Shown here: positions 8,977-17,755 of the stretch, piece after piece
Numbering within the stretch: the first letter of the stretch is position 1
Layout of the letters: each line of letters opens with the position of its first letter
Source of the DNA: an uncultured Parolsenella sp.
GTDB lineage: Bacteria > Actinomycetota > Coriobacteriia > Coriobacteriales > Atopobiaceae
Length of the DNA stretch: 64,000 nucleotides
Reading direction: 5' to 3'
Assembly: GCF_934660935.1 (NCBI RefSeq)
Contig: NZ_CAKUIH010000002.1
Location: 124,001-188,000, forward strand
The notes under the pieces: model-generated
What the model was told of the DNA's origin: nothing
Databases searched by the model: none
The model's input: the letters and a program-made list of their open reading frames with translations, nothing else
Program-made: the position numbers and the translations under genes

Positions 8977-9119
8977 AAAAAGGTCGCTAAGTAGGGGCCT
9001 AATCCTCGAATGGCCGAGTAGACGCCTTATTCTCGTGACAAAACCCCAGCTGGCGAGGAGGCGTTTCGCTTGTCTACTCGCCTGGTTCCGGAATAGCCCC
9101 CTACTTGGCGCATCTTTTG
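8977..9119. repeat. Large imperfect foldback (inverted repeat) element
   Basis: Two arms of about 47 bases (8977-9023 and 9072-9119) are reverse complements with about three quarters identity by eye. The best matched blocks are CCCCTACTT.GCG with a following T-rich tract (8977-8997 against 9097-9119) and GTCTACTCG (9015-9023 against 9072-9080). The arms are separated by about 48 bases. It could be a MITE-like element, a structured RNA or a protein-binding array. There is no transposase nearby. Confidence 0.65.
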
Positions 9120-9537
9120 ACTGCCGGGAGCGCGAAGGGCTGTCGGAGGAGGGGCGTGAAGGGGCGCTTGGCGTATGAAAGCGCATCTTCTCCGTTGCGG
9201 CCTCGAAGTCTCCAAACCACAGCGTCCCTGTGCTCGAGTTTGAGCCAATAGCATACATTTTGATGTTCGTGCGATACCTCCTGCCGGTGCACGGATACCG
9301 CTCGTCCGGTCGCCACTTGACAAGCATTGTGAAAGACATCTCTTTTACCTGCACCTTCACAGCTTCGTCAAACGTTTGCCCTGCGCGTTTGTGCCCGTCT
9401 AGCGATTGCAAATCCGTGCGCCCCAAGTTCCTGTATGCAAACGGACGTTCGCCACTATCCGTGGTGATGGCGTTCCTCGAACGAATGTCGATAAGTCATT
9501 CGTAGTGCCGTTTAGGGGGAAATAGTCAGATTTAGGC

Positions 9538-9565
9538 TTGCTCAGGCGTGCCCAGGCGGTAATAT
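9538..9565 (+). promoter_or_regulatory. Candidate mraZ (dcw cluster) promoter
   Basis: TTGCTC (9538-9543) and TAATAT (9560-9565) are separated by 16 bases, about 70 bases upstream of the mraZ ATG. Two CAGGCG copies in the spacer (9542-9547 and 9553-9558) are about one helical turn apart, but I cannot tie them to MraZ binding. Confidence 0.5.
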
Positions 9566-9636
9566 TCTGGCTAGCGCAAACGCACGCGGATGACTCAGAC
9601 CGGGACGCCGGTCGCGAAGCCGGAGGGGAGCTGAAT

Positions 9637-10083
9637 ATGTACCTGACTGGGTCGAAGACCGTTTCTGTCGACGCCCAGGGGCGCATTACGCTTCCAGCCG
9701 AGTATCGCGATGAGTTCAAGGAAGAGTCTGGCAACAAGGTCTGCCTCATCCTCGTGAAGGACGCGCTGTGGGGCTTCACCCCGGAGGGCCACAGGGAATG
9801 GGTGATGAGTCACTTCAAGGAGGGCTTCAACGCCAACTCCAAGAAGGACAATCTCCGTCGCCTGAGGCTCAACTCCAGCACCGTCACGGTGGAGATTGAC
9901 AAGAGCGGTCGTCTTCCGCTCAACAAGGTCCCCGCTGCCGTGCAGGAGAAGCTTGGACTTGGCAAGGACGCTGTCGTCGTCGGCGACGCGGATCACTTCG
10001 CCGTGTACAACACGGAGAAGTGGGCCGAGCAGCTCGCCGCTCTGATGGAGGATGACGATGACATGTTCTTCGACGAGGACTAG
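9637..10083 (+). CDS. mraZ: Transcriptional regulator MraZ
   Basis: A 148-residue MraZ, the AbrB-fold DNA-binding repressor encoded first in most division/cell-wall clusters. Two SpoVT-AbrB-like repeats are visible: residues 5-50 (VDAQGRITLPAEYR) and about 80-130 (IDKSGRLPLNKVPAAV). Both contain the conserved G-R-L/I-x-L/I-P core. The ATG at 9637 follows GGAGGGGAG. The C-terminus ends in an acidic EDDDDMFFDED tail. The stop lies 13 bases before the rsmH start, so the two are translationally close. Confidence 0.95.
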   Translation: MYLTGSKTVSVDAQGRITLPAEYRDEFKEESGNKVCLILVKDALWGFTPEGHREWVMSHFKEGFNANSKKDNLRRLRLNSSTVTVEIDKSGRLPLNKVPAAVQEKLGLGKDAVVVGDADHFAVYNTEKWAEQLAALMEDDDDMFFDED

Positions 10084-10096
10084 CGAGGTGGAGAAG

Positions 10097-11047
10097 TTGA
10101 CAGCAGAATATCGGCATGTACCCGTGATGCTGGAGGAGGTCCTGCGAGAGCTGGACCCCAAGCCGGGAGACATCGTCTGCGACTGTACGCTTGGCGGTGC
10201 CGGCCACACGGTCGAGCTCGCTCGTCGTGTCGCCCCCAACGGCCTGTCCCTAGGCATCGACCAGGATGACATGGCGCTTGCCGCCGCTTCCGCGCGTTTC
10301 GAGCGCGAGGTCCCGGAGGGCCAGCACCAGTTCCTCAAGGGCAACTTCGGCGATCTCGACGATCTTCTCGTCAAGGCCCAAGTCCCTGGAGTCGACTGCT
10401 TCCTGTTCGATCTTGGCGTTTCGTCTCCACAGCTCGACTTACCCGAGAGGGGCTTTTCCTACAACGAGGATGCGCCCCTCGATATGCGGATGGATCCGGG
10501 AAAACACACCCAAACCGCAGCTGAGGTCATAAACACCTACACCGAAGCCGACCTCGCCCGGATTCTTTCCGTTTACGGAGACGAGCGTTTCGCCTCCCGT
10601 ATCGCCCGCGAGGTGTGTCGTCGCAGGGAGAAGGCTCCCATCGAGACCACCTTCGAGCTGGTCGACGCCATCAAGGCCGCCATCCCGGCAGCCGCGCGTC
10701 GCCACGGCGGACATCCCGCCCGCAAGTCCTTCCAGGCTCTCAGGCTCGAGGTGAACCACGAGCTTGAAGTCCTCGAGCGAGGTCTTGAGGCGGCAATCCG
10801 CTGGGCAAACCCCGGTGGCCGCATCTGCGTCATCAGTTATCACTCCCTGGAGGATCGCATCGTCAAGCACCTGTTTGGCGTCTACTCCCAGGGTTGCACC
10901 TGCCCGCCGGATTTCCCGGTGTGCGTGTGCGGACACGTGCCGATCATTCGCGTCAAGACTCGCAAGCCGCTCGTGGCAAGCGAGGAGGAGCTCGAGCGCA
11001 ATCCCCGCGCCCGTAGCGCCAAGACGCGCGTCGCGGTGAAGCTCTAG
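10097..11047 (+). CDS. rsmH: 16S rRNA m4C1402 methyltransferase RsmH
   Basis: A 316-residue S-adenosylmethionine-dependent methyltransferase (RsmH/MraW) that methylates N4 of C1402 in 16S rRNA. The N-terminal HVPVMLEEVLREL is the family signature. The SAM site CDCTLGGAGHT and the later FDLGVSSPQLD and NPGGRICVISYHSLEDRIVK blocks are all present. TTG at 10097 is preferred because GAGG at 10085-10088 is well spaced; GTG at 10088 is an alternative. Second gene of the dcw cluster. Confidence 0.94.
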   Translation: MTAEYRHVPVMLEEVLRELDPKPGDIVCDCTLGGAGHTVELARRVAPNGLSLGIDQDDMALAAASARFEREVPEGQHQFLKGNFGDLDDLLVKAQVPGVDCFLFDLGVSSPQLDLPERGFSYNEDAPLDMRMDPGKHTQTAAEVINTYTEADLARILSVYGDERFASRIAREVCRRREKAPIETTFELVDAIKAAIPAAARRHGGHPARKSFQALRLEVNHELEVLERGLEAAIRWANPGGRICVISYHSLEDRIVKHLFGVYSQGCTCPPDFPVCVCGHVPIIRVKTRKPLVASEEELERNPRARSAKTRVAVKL

Positions 11048-11262
11048 GGCTCTGCCGATACGCGCAAACAGGGCAACGCCGGCCGCGAGGCCGTCTTGCA
11101 TAGTACGACGCACAAACGACGCACCACCGAAGCACGAACACACTACAACGCACTTAAACGCAGCCTAATCGCACCACCAACGAAGAACAGGGTGCCAAGC
11201 CGCCCCGCGAAAGCGGGGCGGGCGCACCTGTCGCCACTCTCACAGCACAAGGATGATTCGCA
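11048..11262 (+). promoter_or_regulatory. rsmH–ftsL gap with a GNRA-type hairpin
   Basis: A 215-base spacer rich in CA/CGA triplets with no gene. CGCCCCGC (11201-11208) pairs with GCGGGGCG (11213-11220) around a GAAA loop, with a possible outer GGTGC/GCACC pair (11191-11195, 11224-11228). It has no T-run, so it is more likely an mRNA-stabilising or processing structure than a terminator. Confidence 0.4.
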
Positions 11263-11850
11263 ATGACGTACATGGGTACCGAGGCATATGACCTCGACGC
11301 CTCGAGGGGGGCGTTCGCTCCGCAGGGGGCTCGCTCTTTCGAGACGATCGAAGGTGCTGGTCTCGATGCCCGCGAGCGCGCCGGCGTCTCAAGGCAGGTT
11401 CTCTCCGCCCTCAAGGTCCTCGCGGTCGTCGCGGCGGTCTTCATGGTGCTCTCCGCCGCACGCGTCGGCGTCTTCACGTACGCTGCGACCATCCTCTCCC
11501 AGAATTCCACGATGAGAAGCGAGCTCAAGGAGGCCCGCTCCCTTCAGGATGACCTCCGAGTTCAGCGCTCCGTCCTCTCGAGCGCCTCGCGCATCGACCG
11601 CATCGCTACCCAGAGCTACGGCATGGTCCTCGCGGGCGACTCCGTCAAGCTCGCCGTCGGCGATGCCGAGGCGGCTGCCGCTGCCGAGGCAGAGGCCGAG
11701 AATTCTGCCAGCGCGGATGCCCAGGAGACCAGCGCCAGCACCGCCGCCTCTCCGGAGGAGGTCGCCTCCCAGCTCGGCCAGGCCAACATCACCCAGGGCG
11801 ACGGTTCCACGGCCGGCGCGAATGCAGTCGATGTGGACTCCATCTCATAA
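11263..11850 (+). CDS. ftsL: FtsL-like septum formation protein
   Basis: A 195-residue bitopic membrane protein in the position normally held by ftsL, between rsmH and ftsI. It has a cytoplasmic N-terminus of about 45 residues and one transmembrane helix (ALKVLAVVAAVFMVLSAARV, about 49-68). An extracytoplasmic coiled-coil-like region follows, with leucines spaced as in FtsL/DivIC (about 75-105), then RIDRIATQSYGMV, the conserved FtsL end region. The last 70 residues are Ala/Glu/Ser-rich and probably disordered, so the protein is longer than typical FtsL. Assigned by topology and position more than sequence. Confidence 0.8.
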   Translation: MTYMGTEAYDLDASRGAFAPQGARSFETIEGAGLDARERAGVSRQVLSALKVLAVVAAVFMVLSAARVGVFTYAATILSQNSTMRSELKEARSLQDDLRVQRSVLSSASRIDRIATQSYGMVLAGDSVKLAVGDAEAAAAAEAEAENSASADAQETSASTAASPEEVASQLGQANITQGDGSTAGANAVDVDSIS

Positions 11851-11889
11851 CATGCCCGCCAGGGTTTGTTTCGCGTAGACTGGTGAGCC

Positions 11890-13653
11890 ATGGCAACGAG
11901 AGGTAACAGAAACGATCGAGGCGCGGGTGCCCGAAGGGGGCGTCCCGCGTCTTCTTATGAAGAGGCGCGCCGCGCGCGCTCTGGTGGTAGGGGCTCGAAT
12001 TCGAACACGCCCCTCCCGAGGCTCGTCATGGTGCTGTTCGCCCTCGTCGTGGCGAGGCTTCTGTGGCTGCAGGTCATCGATGCCCCTAACCTCTCGACGA
12101 AGGCTCAGAGCCTGCACACGACGAATGTCACGCTGACGGCCAAGCGCGGCACCATCTATGACCGCAATGGCAACGTCCTCGCCACGAGCGTCGAATGCCG
12201 CACCATCTACTGCAATCCCAAAGAGGTCACGAACAAGCCCACGTGTGCCCAGGAGCTTGCGAGCGCCCTTGGCGGCACGGCGGATGATTACCTGTCGACG
12301 CTCTCCCAGGACACCACCTTCGCCTACGTGCAGCGCAAGATCGACACCGAGGTTGCCGACGACCTCCTCTCCACGCTCTCTGAGGATGGCATCACCGGCG
12401 TCTACGCCCTCACGGACGTGAAGCGCGTCTATCCGTACGGTGCCGTTGGCGGCCAGGTGCTCGGCTTCGTCGACACTGACGGCAACGGCATCACGGGCCT
12501 CGAGCTCCAGTATGACGACGTCCTCAAGGGCACCGACGGCGAGATGCTCATGGAGCGCGGTCGCGATGGCCAGCCGGTCGCCGGCGGCGCCTCCCAGATC
12601 CACGAGGCGACGGACGGCCAGGACATCATCGTCTCCCTCGACATCAACATCCAGCAGGTCGCCGAGACCCAGCTCGCTCAGGCGGTCGAGGACGTGAAAG
12701 GCGAGTCGGGCAACGTCATGGTGACGGATCCGAAGACGGGCGAGATCCTTGCTGCCTGCTCCACGCCGTTCGCGGACCTCACCGACCCTTCGAGCATCAC
12801 CAACGAGGGCCTCAAGCTCTCGAGTGTCTCGGACTCCTACGAGCCCGGCTCGACGATGAAGGTTCTCACGATGGCGATCGGCTATGACACCGGCTCCATC
12901 ACCCAGAACACGAACTTCACGGTCCCGCCGACGGTCAAGGTCGGCGACGACGAGGTCAGCGACGCGGACGATCGTGACTACACCATGGACATGACCCCCA
13001 CCGAGATCATGCGCCGCTCCTCCAACACGGGCGCGGCCCTCGTGGGCATGACCATCGGCGCGGACAATTTCAGTGCGGGCCTCGCCAAGTTTGGCATCGG
13101 CCAGAAGACCGGAATCGACTTCCCCGGCGAGGCGGACGGCATCGTGCCCTCGCGCGACCAGTACACCGGCGCCACGACGGGCGCGGCGGCGTTCGGCCAG
13201 GGCATCGCCTTCCCGAGCGTGCAGCTCGTGCGCGCGGTCGGTGCGGTTGCCAACGGCGGCACGATGATGACGCCGCACTTCCTCGTCCAGAAGGGCGGCG
13301 AGACGGTCGACTGGGGAGAGGGCGAGCAGGTCATCTCCGAGCACGCCGCCGAGTGTGTCGTGAGCGATATGCGCGCCGTCGTGCAGGATGACGGCACCGG
13401 CAGGAAGGCCAACATCGCGGGCTACGACGTCGTCGGTAAGACCGGCACGGGCGAGCAGGCCTCGAGCGAGGGCGGCTATGTCGAGAACCGCTTCATGAGC
13501 TCGTTTATCGGCTTCGCCAATGGTAACGACGCCGCGATCCTGTGCTACGTGGGCATCAACGGCACCGCGTATCACGGAAGCGCCGCGGCCGTCCCGCCGT
13601 TTGTCGCTATCATGAATGAGGCCTTGACCGACCTGAATGTCCCCAAGGCATAA
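11890..13653 (+). CDS. ftsI: Septal penicillin-binding protein (FtsI/PBP2 class)
   Basis: A 587-residue class B penicillin-binding protein, the septal peptidoglycan transpeptidase partner of FtsW. A basic cytoplasmic N-terminus (about 1-40) precedes one membrane helix (LVMVLFALVVARLLWLQVI). The dimerisation/pedestal domain starts at RGTIYDRNGNVLATS. The transpeptidase domain has the nucleophile SxxK in EPGSTMKVL, the SxN motif in RRSSNTG and KTGTGE near residue 518. Its order in the cluster (ftsL-ftsI-murF) is standard. Confidence 0.94.
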   Translation: MATRGNRNDRGAGARRGRPASSYEEARRARSGGRGSNSNTPLPRLVMVLFALVVARLLWLQVIDAPNLSTKAQSLHTTNVTLTAKRGTIYDRNGNVLATSVECRTIYCNPKEVTNKPTCAQELASALGGTADDYLSTLSQDTTFAYVQRKIDTEVADDLLSTLSEDGITGVYALTDVKRVYPYGAVGGQVLGFVDTDGNGITGLELQYDDVLKGTDGEMLMERGRDGQPVAGGASQIHEATDGQDIIVSLDINIQQVAETQLAQAVEDVKGESGNVMVTDPKTGEILAACSTPFADLTDPSSITNEGLKLSSVSDSYEPGSTMKVLTMAIGYDTGSITQNTNFTVPPTVKVGDDEVSDADDRDYTMDMTPTEIMRRSSNTGAALVGMTIGADNFSAGLAKFGIGQKTGIDFPGEADGIVPSRDQYTGATTGAAAFGQGIAFPSVQLVRAVGAVANGGTMMTPHFLVQKGGETVDWGEGEQVISEHAAECVVSDMRAVVQDDGTGRKANIAGYDVVGKTGTGEQASSEGGYVENRFMSSFIGFANGNDAAILCYVGINGTAYHGSAAAVPPFVAIMNEALTDLNVPKA

Positions 13654-13678
13654 CGTAACCACCGACTGGAGAGATCGC

Positions 13679-15139
13679 ATGATCGAATGCACTGCGAATG
13701 ACGTCTGCGCGGCCACCGGGGCCACGCTTGTCTGCGGCACGGGCGAGGAGACCCTCGTCGGCGTCGCCATCGACTCCCGACGCGTTGGCGAGCGTGGGCT
13801 GTTCGTCGCGTTCCCCGGCGAGAACGTTGACGGAAACGACTACGTTGCCAACGCCATCGCTGCCGGTGCCGGTGCCGGCGTCGTCGCCGTCACACGCGCG
13901 GTCTCTCCCGAGGTCGAGCGCGCCGCGCTCGAGGCCGGCTGCGCCATCGTCCGCGCCGCCGATGACGACGGTACGGAGTTCATGCTCCGTCTTGCCGAGT
14001 GGTGGCGCGCGCGGCAGGACTGGTGCGTCGTTGGCGTGACGGGTTCCGTGGGCAAGACCACCACCAAGGAGATGCTCGCGGACGCCCTCGGCGCCAAGTA
14101 CGAGGTCCACGCCACCGCCGGCAACTTCAACAACCTGATTGGCGTGCCCATCACGCTGCTCGAGGCTCCCACTTCGGCACAGGTCCTCGTCGTCGAGATG
14201 GGCATGAACCACCCCGGCGAGATCGATCGCCTCGCAAAGTGCGCGCGCCCGCGCGTCGCCGTGATCACGAACGTCGGGACCAGCCACATCGGCCTGCTTG
14301 GCTCTCGCGAGAACATCGCCCGCGCCAAGGGCGAGATCGTGGCGCCCCTGGCTGCCGTCCCGGCAAGCACCGTCGCTCCCGAGCCGCGCCTGTTCATGTG
14401 CGCGGACGGCGACTACACGCCCTTCATCGCGCGCGAGTTCGCCGATGCGGCAGGTATCCCCGTCACGCTCGTGGGCGCTGGGGCGGGTTGCTTCGCCGGT
14501 GCCGCCAACGTCACGCTGGATGACGAGGCGCACCCGAGCTTCGACCTCTCGATCGCTGGCGAGGATGGGGCTCGTCGCGTCACGCTCTCGCTTACGGGCT
14601 CGCAGGTCGTGCCCGACTTCCTGCTCGCGCTCTCCGTTGCCTGCCACATGGGCGTCGACGCGAATGCCGCGGTCTGTGCGCTCTCGTCGCTCGCCCCGAC
14701 CCACATGCGCCAGGAGGTCGTCCGCGCCGCATGTGGTTGCCGCATCATCGACGATTCTTATAACGCAGCGCCGGATTCGGTGGCCGCGGCTCTCAACGCC
14801 CTCTGCAGCATGAAGGTGGAGGAGGGCGGCCGCCGCATCGCCGTGCTCGGCGAGATCGGCGAACTCGGTGACGAGGAGGAGCGCCTTCACGAGCTCGTGG
14901 GCGCTTATGCCGCCGCGAAGCCGCTCGACATGCTCGTCATCGTCGGCACCGACCGCGCGGACCACATGGAGTCCGCCGCGAGGCTCATGGGCTTCTCCGA
15001 GGACAAGATCGTTCGCGTCGATGACGTCCATGCGCTCATGAACGTCATGTCGGGCGTGCTCGCGCCCGATGATCTCGTTCTCGTCAAGGCGTCTCGCGCG
15101 GCTATGCTCGACGTATTCGTGAAGGCGGTGACGGCGTAA
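13679..15139 (+). CDS. murF: UDP-N-acetylmuramoyl-tripeptide–D-alanyl-D-alanine ligase MurF
   Basis: A 486-residue Mur ligase that adds D-Ala-D-Ala to the UDP-MurNAc-tripeptide. It shows the three-domain layout: the N-terminal substrate domain with VAIDSRRVGERGLFVAFPG; the central ATPase domain with GSVGKTTTKEML, AGNFNNLIGVP and EMGMNHPGEI; and the C-terminal domain with IDDSYNAAPDSV and LGEIGELG. The ATG at 13679 has GGAGAG upstream; the frame's earlier part overlaps the end of ftsI and was excluded. Confidence 0.95.
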   Translation: MIECTANDVCAATGATLVCGTGEETLVGVAIDSRRVGERGLFVAFPGENVDGNDYVANAIAAGAGAGVVAVTRAVSPEVERAALEAGCAIVRAADDDGTEFMLRLAEWWRARQDWCVVGVTGSVGKTTTKEMLADALGAKYEVHATAGNFNNLIGVPITLLEAPTSAQVLVVEMGMNHPGEIDRLAKCARPRVAVITNVGTSHIGLLGSRENIARAKGEIVAPLAAVPASTVAPEPRLFMCADGDYTPFIAREFADAAGIPVTLVGAGAGCFAGAANVTLDDEAHPSFDLSIAGEDGARRVTLSLTGSQVVPDFLLALSVACHMGVDANAAVCALSSLAPTHMRQEVVRAACGCRIIDDSYNAAPDSVAAALNALCSMKVEEGGRRIAVLGEIGELGDEEERLHELVGAYAAAKPLDMLVIVGTDRADHMESAARLMGFSEDKIVRVDDVHALMNVMSGVLAPDDLVLVKASRAAMLDVFVKAVTA

Positions 15140-16171
15140 GTGTTGACCAATCTTCTCGTTGGGTCCCAGTACCCGACCTATCAGGTGTTTGTGTCCTTCT
15201 TCGTCTCGTGTCTCATCACGGCGCTCCTCATGCCGTCGTTCATCCGCCTCATGCGCAAGGACGGCATCGGCCAGCAGGTCCGTGCTGACGGCCCACAGAC
15301 GCACCTCGTGAAGCAGGGCACGCCCACGATGGGCGGCGTGATCATCCTCGCCGGCATGATCCTCACGACCGTGCTCTTCGCGCGCTGGACGCCCGACCTC
15401 ATCCTTTGCGTCGCGGCTACGATTGCGACGGGCCTCCTCGGCCTGCTTGACGACGTCGAGTCCGTGAGCCACGGGCGCTCGCTCGGCCTCACCCCGTCGC
15501 AGAAGATGCTCGGCCTCATCGTCATCTCCGTGTCCTTCTGCCTGCTCGCCGTCAACTGGGTGGGCGTCCCCCCGACGATCACCTTCCCGGGTGGCTTCAC
15601 GCTCGACCTAGGCGTGCTTGGCTTCAGCGTCGGCGGCGTCAGCGTGCCCTGGCTCTATCTGATCTTCGTGTTCCTGCTGCTTGCGGGCCTCTCCAACGCC
15701 GTTAACCTCACCGATGGCCTCGATGGCCTTGCGGGCGGCACCGTCATGGTGGTCATGCTCGCGATGTCGATGGTCGCCTTCTCCTACGACGAGATCAACC
15801 TCTCCGTGTTCGCCGCGGCGAGCGCCGGCGCGTGCGTGGGATTCCTCTGGCACAACTGCTATCCCGCGGCCATCTTCATGGGCGACACGGGCTCGCTTGC
15901 GCTGGGCGCGGGCTTCGCGGCCCTTGCGGTCCTCACGAAGACTGAGGTGACGTCACTTGTCATGGGCGGCCTCTTCATTTGCGAGGCTCTCTCCGTGATG
16001 CTTCAGGTAATCAGCTTCAAGACCACTGGCAAGCGCATCTTCCTGATGGCGCCGCTGCACCACCACTTCGAGAAGAAGGGCTGGAGCGAGACAAAGGTGG
16101 TCATTCGCTTCTGGATCGTGAGCGCCATGTTCGCCGCGGTGGGCTTCGCACTCTACTTCCAGCTTCGCTAA
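15140..16171 (+). CDS. mraY: Phospho-N-acetylmuramoyl-pentapeptide transferase MraY
   Basis: A 343-residue polytopic membrane enzyme that makes lipid I from UDP-MurNAc-pentapeptide and undecaprenyl phosphate. About ten hydrophobic segments are visible. Family motifs include the early KQGTPTMGG, the Asp-rich GLLDDVESV, NAVNLTDGLDGLAGG, FMGDTGSLALG and the His-rich APLHHHFEKKGWSE. GTG at 15140 abuts the murF stop; TTG at 15143 is also possible. Confidence 0.95.
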   Translation: MLTNLLVGSQYPTYQVFVSFFVSCLITALLMPSFIRLMRKDGIGQQVRADGPQTHLVKQGTPTMGGVIILAGMILTTVLFARWTPDLILCVAATIATGLLGLLDDVESVSHGRSLGLTPSQKMLGLIVISVSFCLLAVNWVGVPPTITFPGGFTLDLGVLGFSVGGVSVPWLYLIFVFLLLAGLSNAVNLTDGLDGLAGGTVMVVMLAMSMVAFSYDEINLSVFAAASAGACVGFLWHNCYPAAIFMGDTGSLALGAGFAALAVLTKTEVTSLVMGGLFICEALSVMLQVISFKTTGKRIFLMAPLHHHFEKKGWSETKVVIRFWIVSAMFAAVGFALYFQLR

Positions 16172-16176
16172 CGACG

Positions 16177-16200
16177 GGCCGCCCTCGGGCGGCCTTCTCG
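16177..16200 (+). terminator. Weak hairpin after mraY
   Basis: GGCCGCC (16177-16183) pairs with GGCGGCC (16188-16194) around a four-base loop, followed by TTCTCG. The T-run is too short for a confident terminator; it may attenuate or stabilise message between mraY and murD. Confidence 0.4.
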
Positions 16201-16348
16201 CATCCGCTCGCGCCCGCGACGCACGACAAGCCGCGTGCAGTGTGGTCGCACGAGTGGCACAGCCCTGCGGGCTGCCGAGGCACTGACGCCATGGCTGCGG
16301 GCAGGGACGCGCCACACACTGAAATGACGAGCCAAAGGGGGCTTTCAC

Positions 16349-17755
16349 ATGACTGGCGGCAAACTTGGGGACGTTTGCGTCCTTGGCCTTGGCAAGACGG
16401 GAGAGGCCGTTGCCGAGTACCTTCTCGCCCAGCGCGATGATGGCAGGGTGAGTTCCGTGACCGTGGTGGGCGGCGCCAAGAGCGCCCCGTCTGACGAGTC
16501 GCTCGCCCTCGAGCATGAGGGTGCGAAGGTCGTCTACGGCACCGAGGGCGTCGAGGGCGATTTCGACCTCGCGATCGCCTCCCCGGGCATCTCCGAGTTC
16601 AGCGACTTCTATGCGAATGGCAAGGCCGCCTCCAAGGAGATCATCGGCGAGCCCGAGCTTGCCTGGCGCGAGAGCCCCGAGCGCTGGGTTGGCATCACCG
16701 GCACCAACGGCAAGACCACGACGACCACCCTCGCCCGCGACCTCCTTCGCGCGGGTGGCCTTGCTGCCGAGGCGGTCGGCAACATCGGAACGATGGCCAT
16801 CGGCGAGGTTGCCAGGCGCGCTCCCGGCGAGTGGCTCGTGGCCGAGCTCTCGAGCTTCCAGCTTGCGGGAACGGTCGAGCTGCATCCCCATGCGGGCGTG
16901 CTGCTCAACGTCACGCCTGACCACCTCTATTGGCATAAGACGATGGAGAACTACGCAGCCGCCAAGGAGCGCCTCTTCCGGAACATGGACGCCGGCGACC
17001 TCGCCGTCATCTCTGACGGAGACTCCTGGTGCCGTGACATTGCCGCGCGCTGCGAGGCACGTGGCCTGCGCGTCTGCCATCTGCTTGCCGCGGGCGAGGC
17101 CCCCGAGGCCACGACCGCGAGCGCCGCGTGGGAACGTACCGACGGCATGCTCGTCGTGCGCCTTGACGGCTGCGACGTCGAGCTCGTGAACAAGGGCGAT
17201 CTCTCGATCGCCGGCGAGCACAACGTCGAGAACGCGCTCGCCGCCTCTGCGCTCGCGCTTGCGTGCGACGTTGACGCCGTCGACGTCCGCGCCGGGCTTC
17301 TCGCCTTCAGTCCGCTCGAGCATCGCATCGAGCCGTGCGGCGAGCTTGTCGGCGTGCGCTTCGTGAACGACTCAAAGGCTACGAACACCGATGCGGTCTC
17401 CAAGGCGCTCACCGCCTTCGAGCCCGGCCGCGTCGTCATTCTCCTCGGCGGACACGACAAGGGCACGGACCTTTCCGAGATGGCCGCAGACGTCGCCCGC
17501 CACGCCCACGTCGCCGTGTGCTTCGGCGAGGCAGGGGAGCGCATCGCCGAGGCGGTCGAGGCCGCCGGCGGCGTGGTGGTCCGCGCCGAGCACCTCGAGC
17601 AGGCGCTCGATGCCGGCATCGAAGCAGCGCGCCCCGGCGATACCGTGCTTCTCTCGCCCGCGTGCTCGTCTTTCGATGAGTTCTCGGGCTTCGAGGAGCG
17701 TGGCCGCGTCTTCAAGTCCCTCGTCGCCGATCGCATCGCCAAGGGGAGCAACTAG
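16349..17755 (+). CDS. murD: UDP-N-acetylmuramoylalanine–D-glutamate ligase MurD
   Basis: A 468-residue Mur ligase that adds D-glutamate to UDP-MurNAc-L-Ala. The N-terminal Rossmann-like domain contains VCVLGLGKTGEAVAEYL and IASPGISEF. The central ATP domain has GITGTNGKTTTTTLARDLL and the LSSFQLAGT block. The C-terminal domain contains NDSKATNTDAV, ILLGGHDKGTDLS and LSPACSSFDEFSGFEERG, all typical of MurD. Its stop codon overlaps the GTG of ftsW by one base, which suggests coupled translation. Confidence 0.95.
   Translation: MTGGKLGDVCVLGLGKTGEAVAEYLLAQRDDGRVSSVTVVGGAKSAPSDESLALEHEGAKVVYGTEGVEGDFDLAIASPGISEFSDFYANGKAASKEIIGEPELAWRESPERWVGITGTNGKTTTTTLARDLLRAGGLAAEAVGNIGTMAIGEVARRAPGEWLVAELSSFQLAGTVELHPHAGVLLNVTPDHLYWHKTMENYAAAKERLFRNMDAGDLAVISDGDSWCRDIAARCEARGLRVCHLLAAGEAPEATTASAAWERTDGMLVVRLDGCDVELVNKGDLSIAGEHNVENALAASALALACDVDAVDVRAGLLAFSPLEHRIEPCGELVGVRFVNDSKATNTDAVSKALTAFEPGRVVILLGGHDKGTDLSEMAADVARHAHVAVCFGEAGERIAEAVEAAGGVVVRAEHLEQALDAGIEAARPGDTVLLSPACSSFDEFSGFEERGRVFKSLVADRIAKGSN

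Larger units (their letters stand above)
8859..9636. other. 778-base gene-poor region between xerD and mraZ
   Basis: No convincing gene is seen on either strand. Short open frames here are Ser/Arg-rich, run through the inverted repeats and resemble no family I recognise. The left half holds the foldback repeat at 8977-9119 and a related copy at 8915-8950. The right half (about 9230-9540) is more AT-rich and may be a decayed gene. The mraZ promoter candidate is at its end. Confidence 0.6.

Noticed and set aside
8965..9426. 153-codon minus-strand frame between xerD and mraZ
   Set aside because: It runs through the foldback repeat, is Ser/Arg-rich and has no ribosome site or known motif; possibly a decayed gene but not supportable.
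9538..9560. CAGGCG pair as MraZ binding boxes
   Set aside because: They do not match the TGGG-type repeats described for MraZ sites and there are only two.
11845..15472. Long minus-strand frames across ftsI, murF and mraY
   Set aside because: Same mirror effect of codon bias; the + strand genes have all catalytic motifs.
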